Shown in pieces: positions 5,353 to 5,684 of a stretch of 5,684 nucleotides of DNA (its first letter is position 1; every line of letters begins with the position of its first letter). The stretch lies in the NCBI RefSeq assembly GCF_042647165.1, contig NZ_JBHRUV010000065.1. One strand, written 5' to 3'. The notes under the pieces were generated by a model. The model saw only the letters and a list, made by a program, of their open reading frames with translations. It ran no database searches and was not told where the DNA came from. The position numbers and the translations under genes are program-made. This DNA comes from Camelimonas abortus (GTDB lineage: Bacteria > Pseudomonadota > Alphaproteobacteria > Rhizobiales > Beijerinckiaceae).

Positions 5353-5684
5353 TCAGCGGGCGCTGATCACCTCGCCCACCGGCGCGTAGTCGTCGCCCTC
5401 AAAGCGCACCAGCTGCAGCTCGCGGATCGGCGTGTAGTTCTGCGGGTTGTTCTCATACTTCACGCCCGGCAGCAGGCCCGGAACCTTCACGTCCTTCAGG
5501 TTGGTGGCGATGCGCAGGATGTTCTCGCGGGTGAGGTTGTCGCCCGCCTCGCGCAGCACGTGGGCCATCACATGCGACAGCATGTAGGNAAGGCCGGCGG
5601 CCTCAAGATAGATGCGGCCGGCGGAGGGGCTGACGATGAAGTGCAGCGGCTTCCAGCCGATCTCGGCCATCTTCTTCAGCGACT
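5353..5684 (-). CDS. ABC transporter solute-binding protein, branched-chain amino acid type (3' part only)
   Basis: The last 110 codons of a gene that enters from the right edge, ending in TGA at 5353-5355. The frame continues past the ATG at 5670 to the edge (SLKK before MAEIGWKP), so that ATG is internal. Visible parts are KKMAEIGWKPLHFIVSP, a helix with YMLSHVMAHVLREAG, then DNLTRENILRIATNLKDVKV, LLPGVKYENNPQNYTPI and RELQLVRFEGDDYAPVGEVI. This is the C-terminal lobe of Peripla_BP_6 (LivK-like) periplasmic binding proteins that feed an ABC importer. The ligand is unknown. Its last 62 aligned residues match the left-edge gene at 24 positions without a gap (counted by hand), so the two are paralogues, not recent copies. 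The ambiguous base at 5589 makes one codon NCC (Ser, Pro, Thr or Ala) and does not break the frame. Confidence 0.9.
   Translation of the reverse strand, partial: SLKKMAEIGWKPLHFIVSPSAGRIYLEAAGLXYMLSHVMAHVLREAGDNLTRENILRIATNLKDVKVPGLLPGVKYENNPQNYTPIRELQLVRFEGDDYAPVGEVISAR

Noticed and set aside
1..5684. CRISPR arrays, tRNA or rRNA genes, transposase genes or insertion-sequence ends
   Set aside because: No regularly spaced repeats, cloverleaf-like sequences, transposase motifs or terminal inverted repeats flanking the three-gene block were seen on reading both strands.

Overview
The window is very GC-rich bacterial DNA with typical high-GC codon use and strong terminators. The gene families, and the close match of the two end genes to branched-chain-amino-acid-type solute-binding proteins that are abundant in Rhizobiales and Rhodospirillales, suggest an alphaproteobacterium. 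This is an inference from family resemblance, and no marker gene is present to prove it. One ambiguous base (N at 5589) suggests a draft assembly.

Layout, left to right. At 1-207 (+) lies the 3' end of an ABC-transporter solute-binding protein gene, closed by a clear rho-independent terminator at 236-263. A spacer of about 370 bases (264-631) has no convincing gene. Three complete genes on the minus strand follow, read right to left: an NAD-dependent nucleotide-sugar epimerase of the UDP-glucuronate 4-epimerase type (4134-5147), a GT4-family glycosyltransferase (2815-3948), and a 735-residue protein of the bacterial glycogen-debranching / amylo-alpha-1,6-glucosidase-like family (632-2839). 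The last two overlap by 25 bases. A GC-rich spacer with a candidate promoter separates the epimerase from a second terminator (5298-5323, minus strand). That terminator closes a second, paralogous solute-binding protein gene entering from the right edge (5353-5684, minus strand).

How they may work together. The glycosyltransferase and debranching-like protein are almost certainly one translationally coupled unit, so they probably act on the same glycan. The epimerase is on the same strand but 185 bases away, and could supply UDP-galacturonate for surface polysaccharide. It may or may not share a transcript with the other two. The three-gene sugar block is insulated on both sides by terminators and bracketed by two convergent, related transport genes. 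No phage, transposon, CRISPR, tRNA or rRNA sequence was recognised. The most interesting point is the poorly characterised GT4 plus debranching-like pair in a setting that shows no other glycogen genes.
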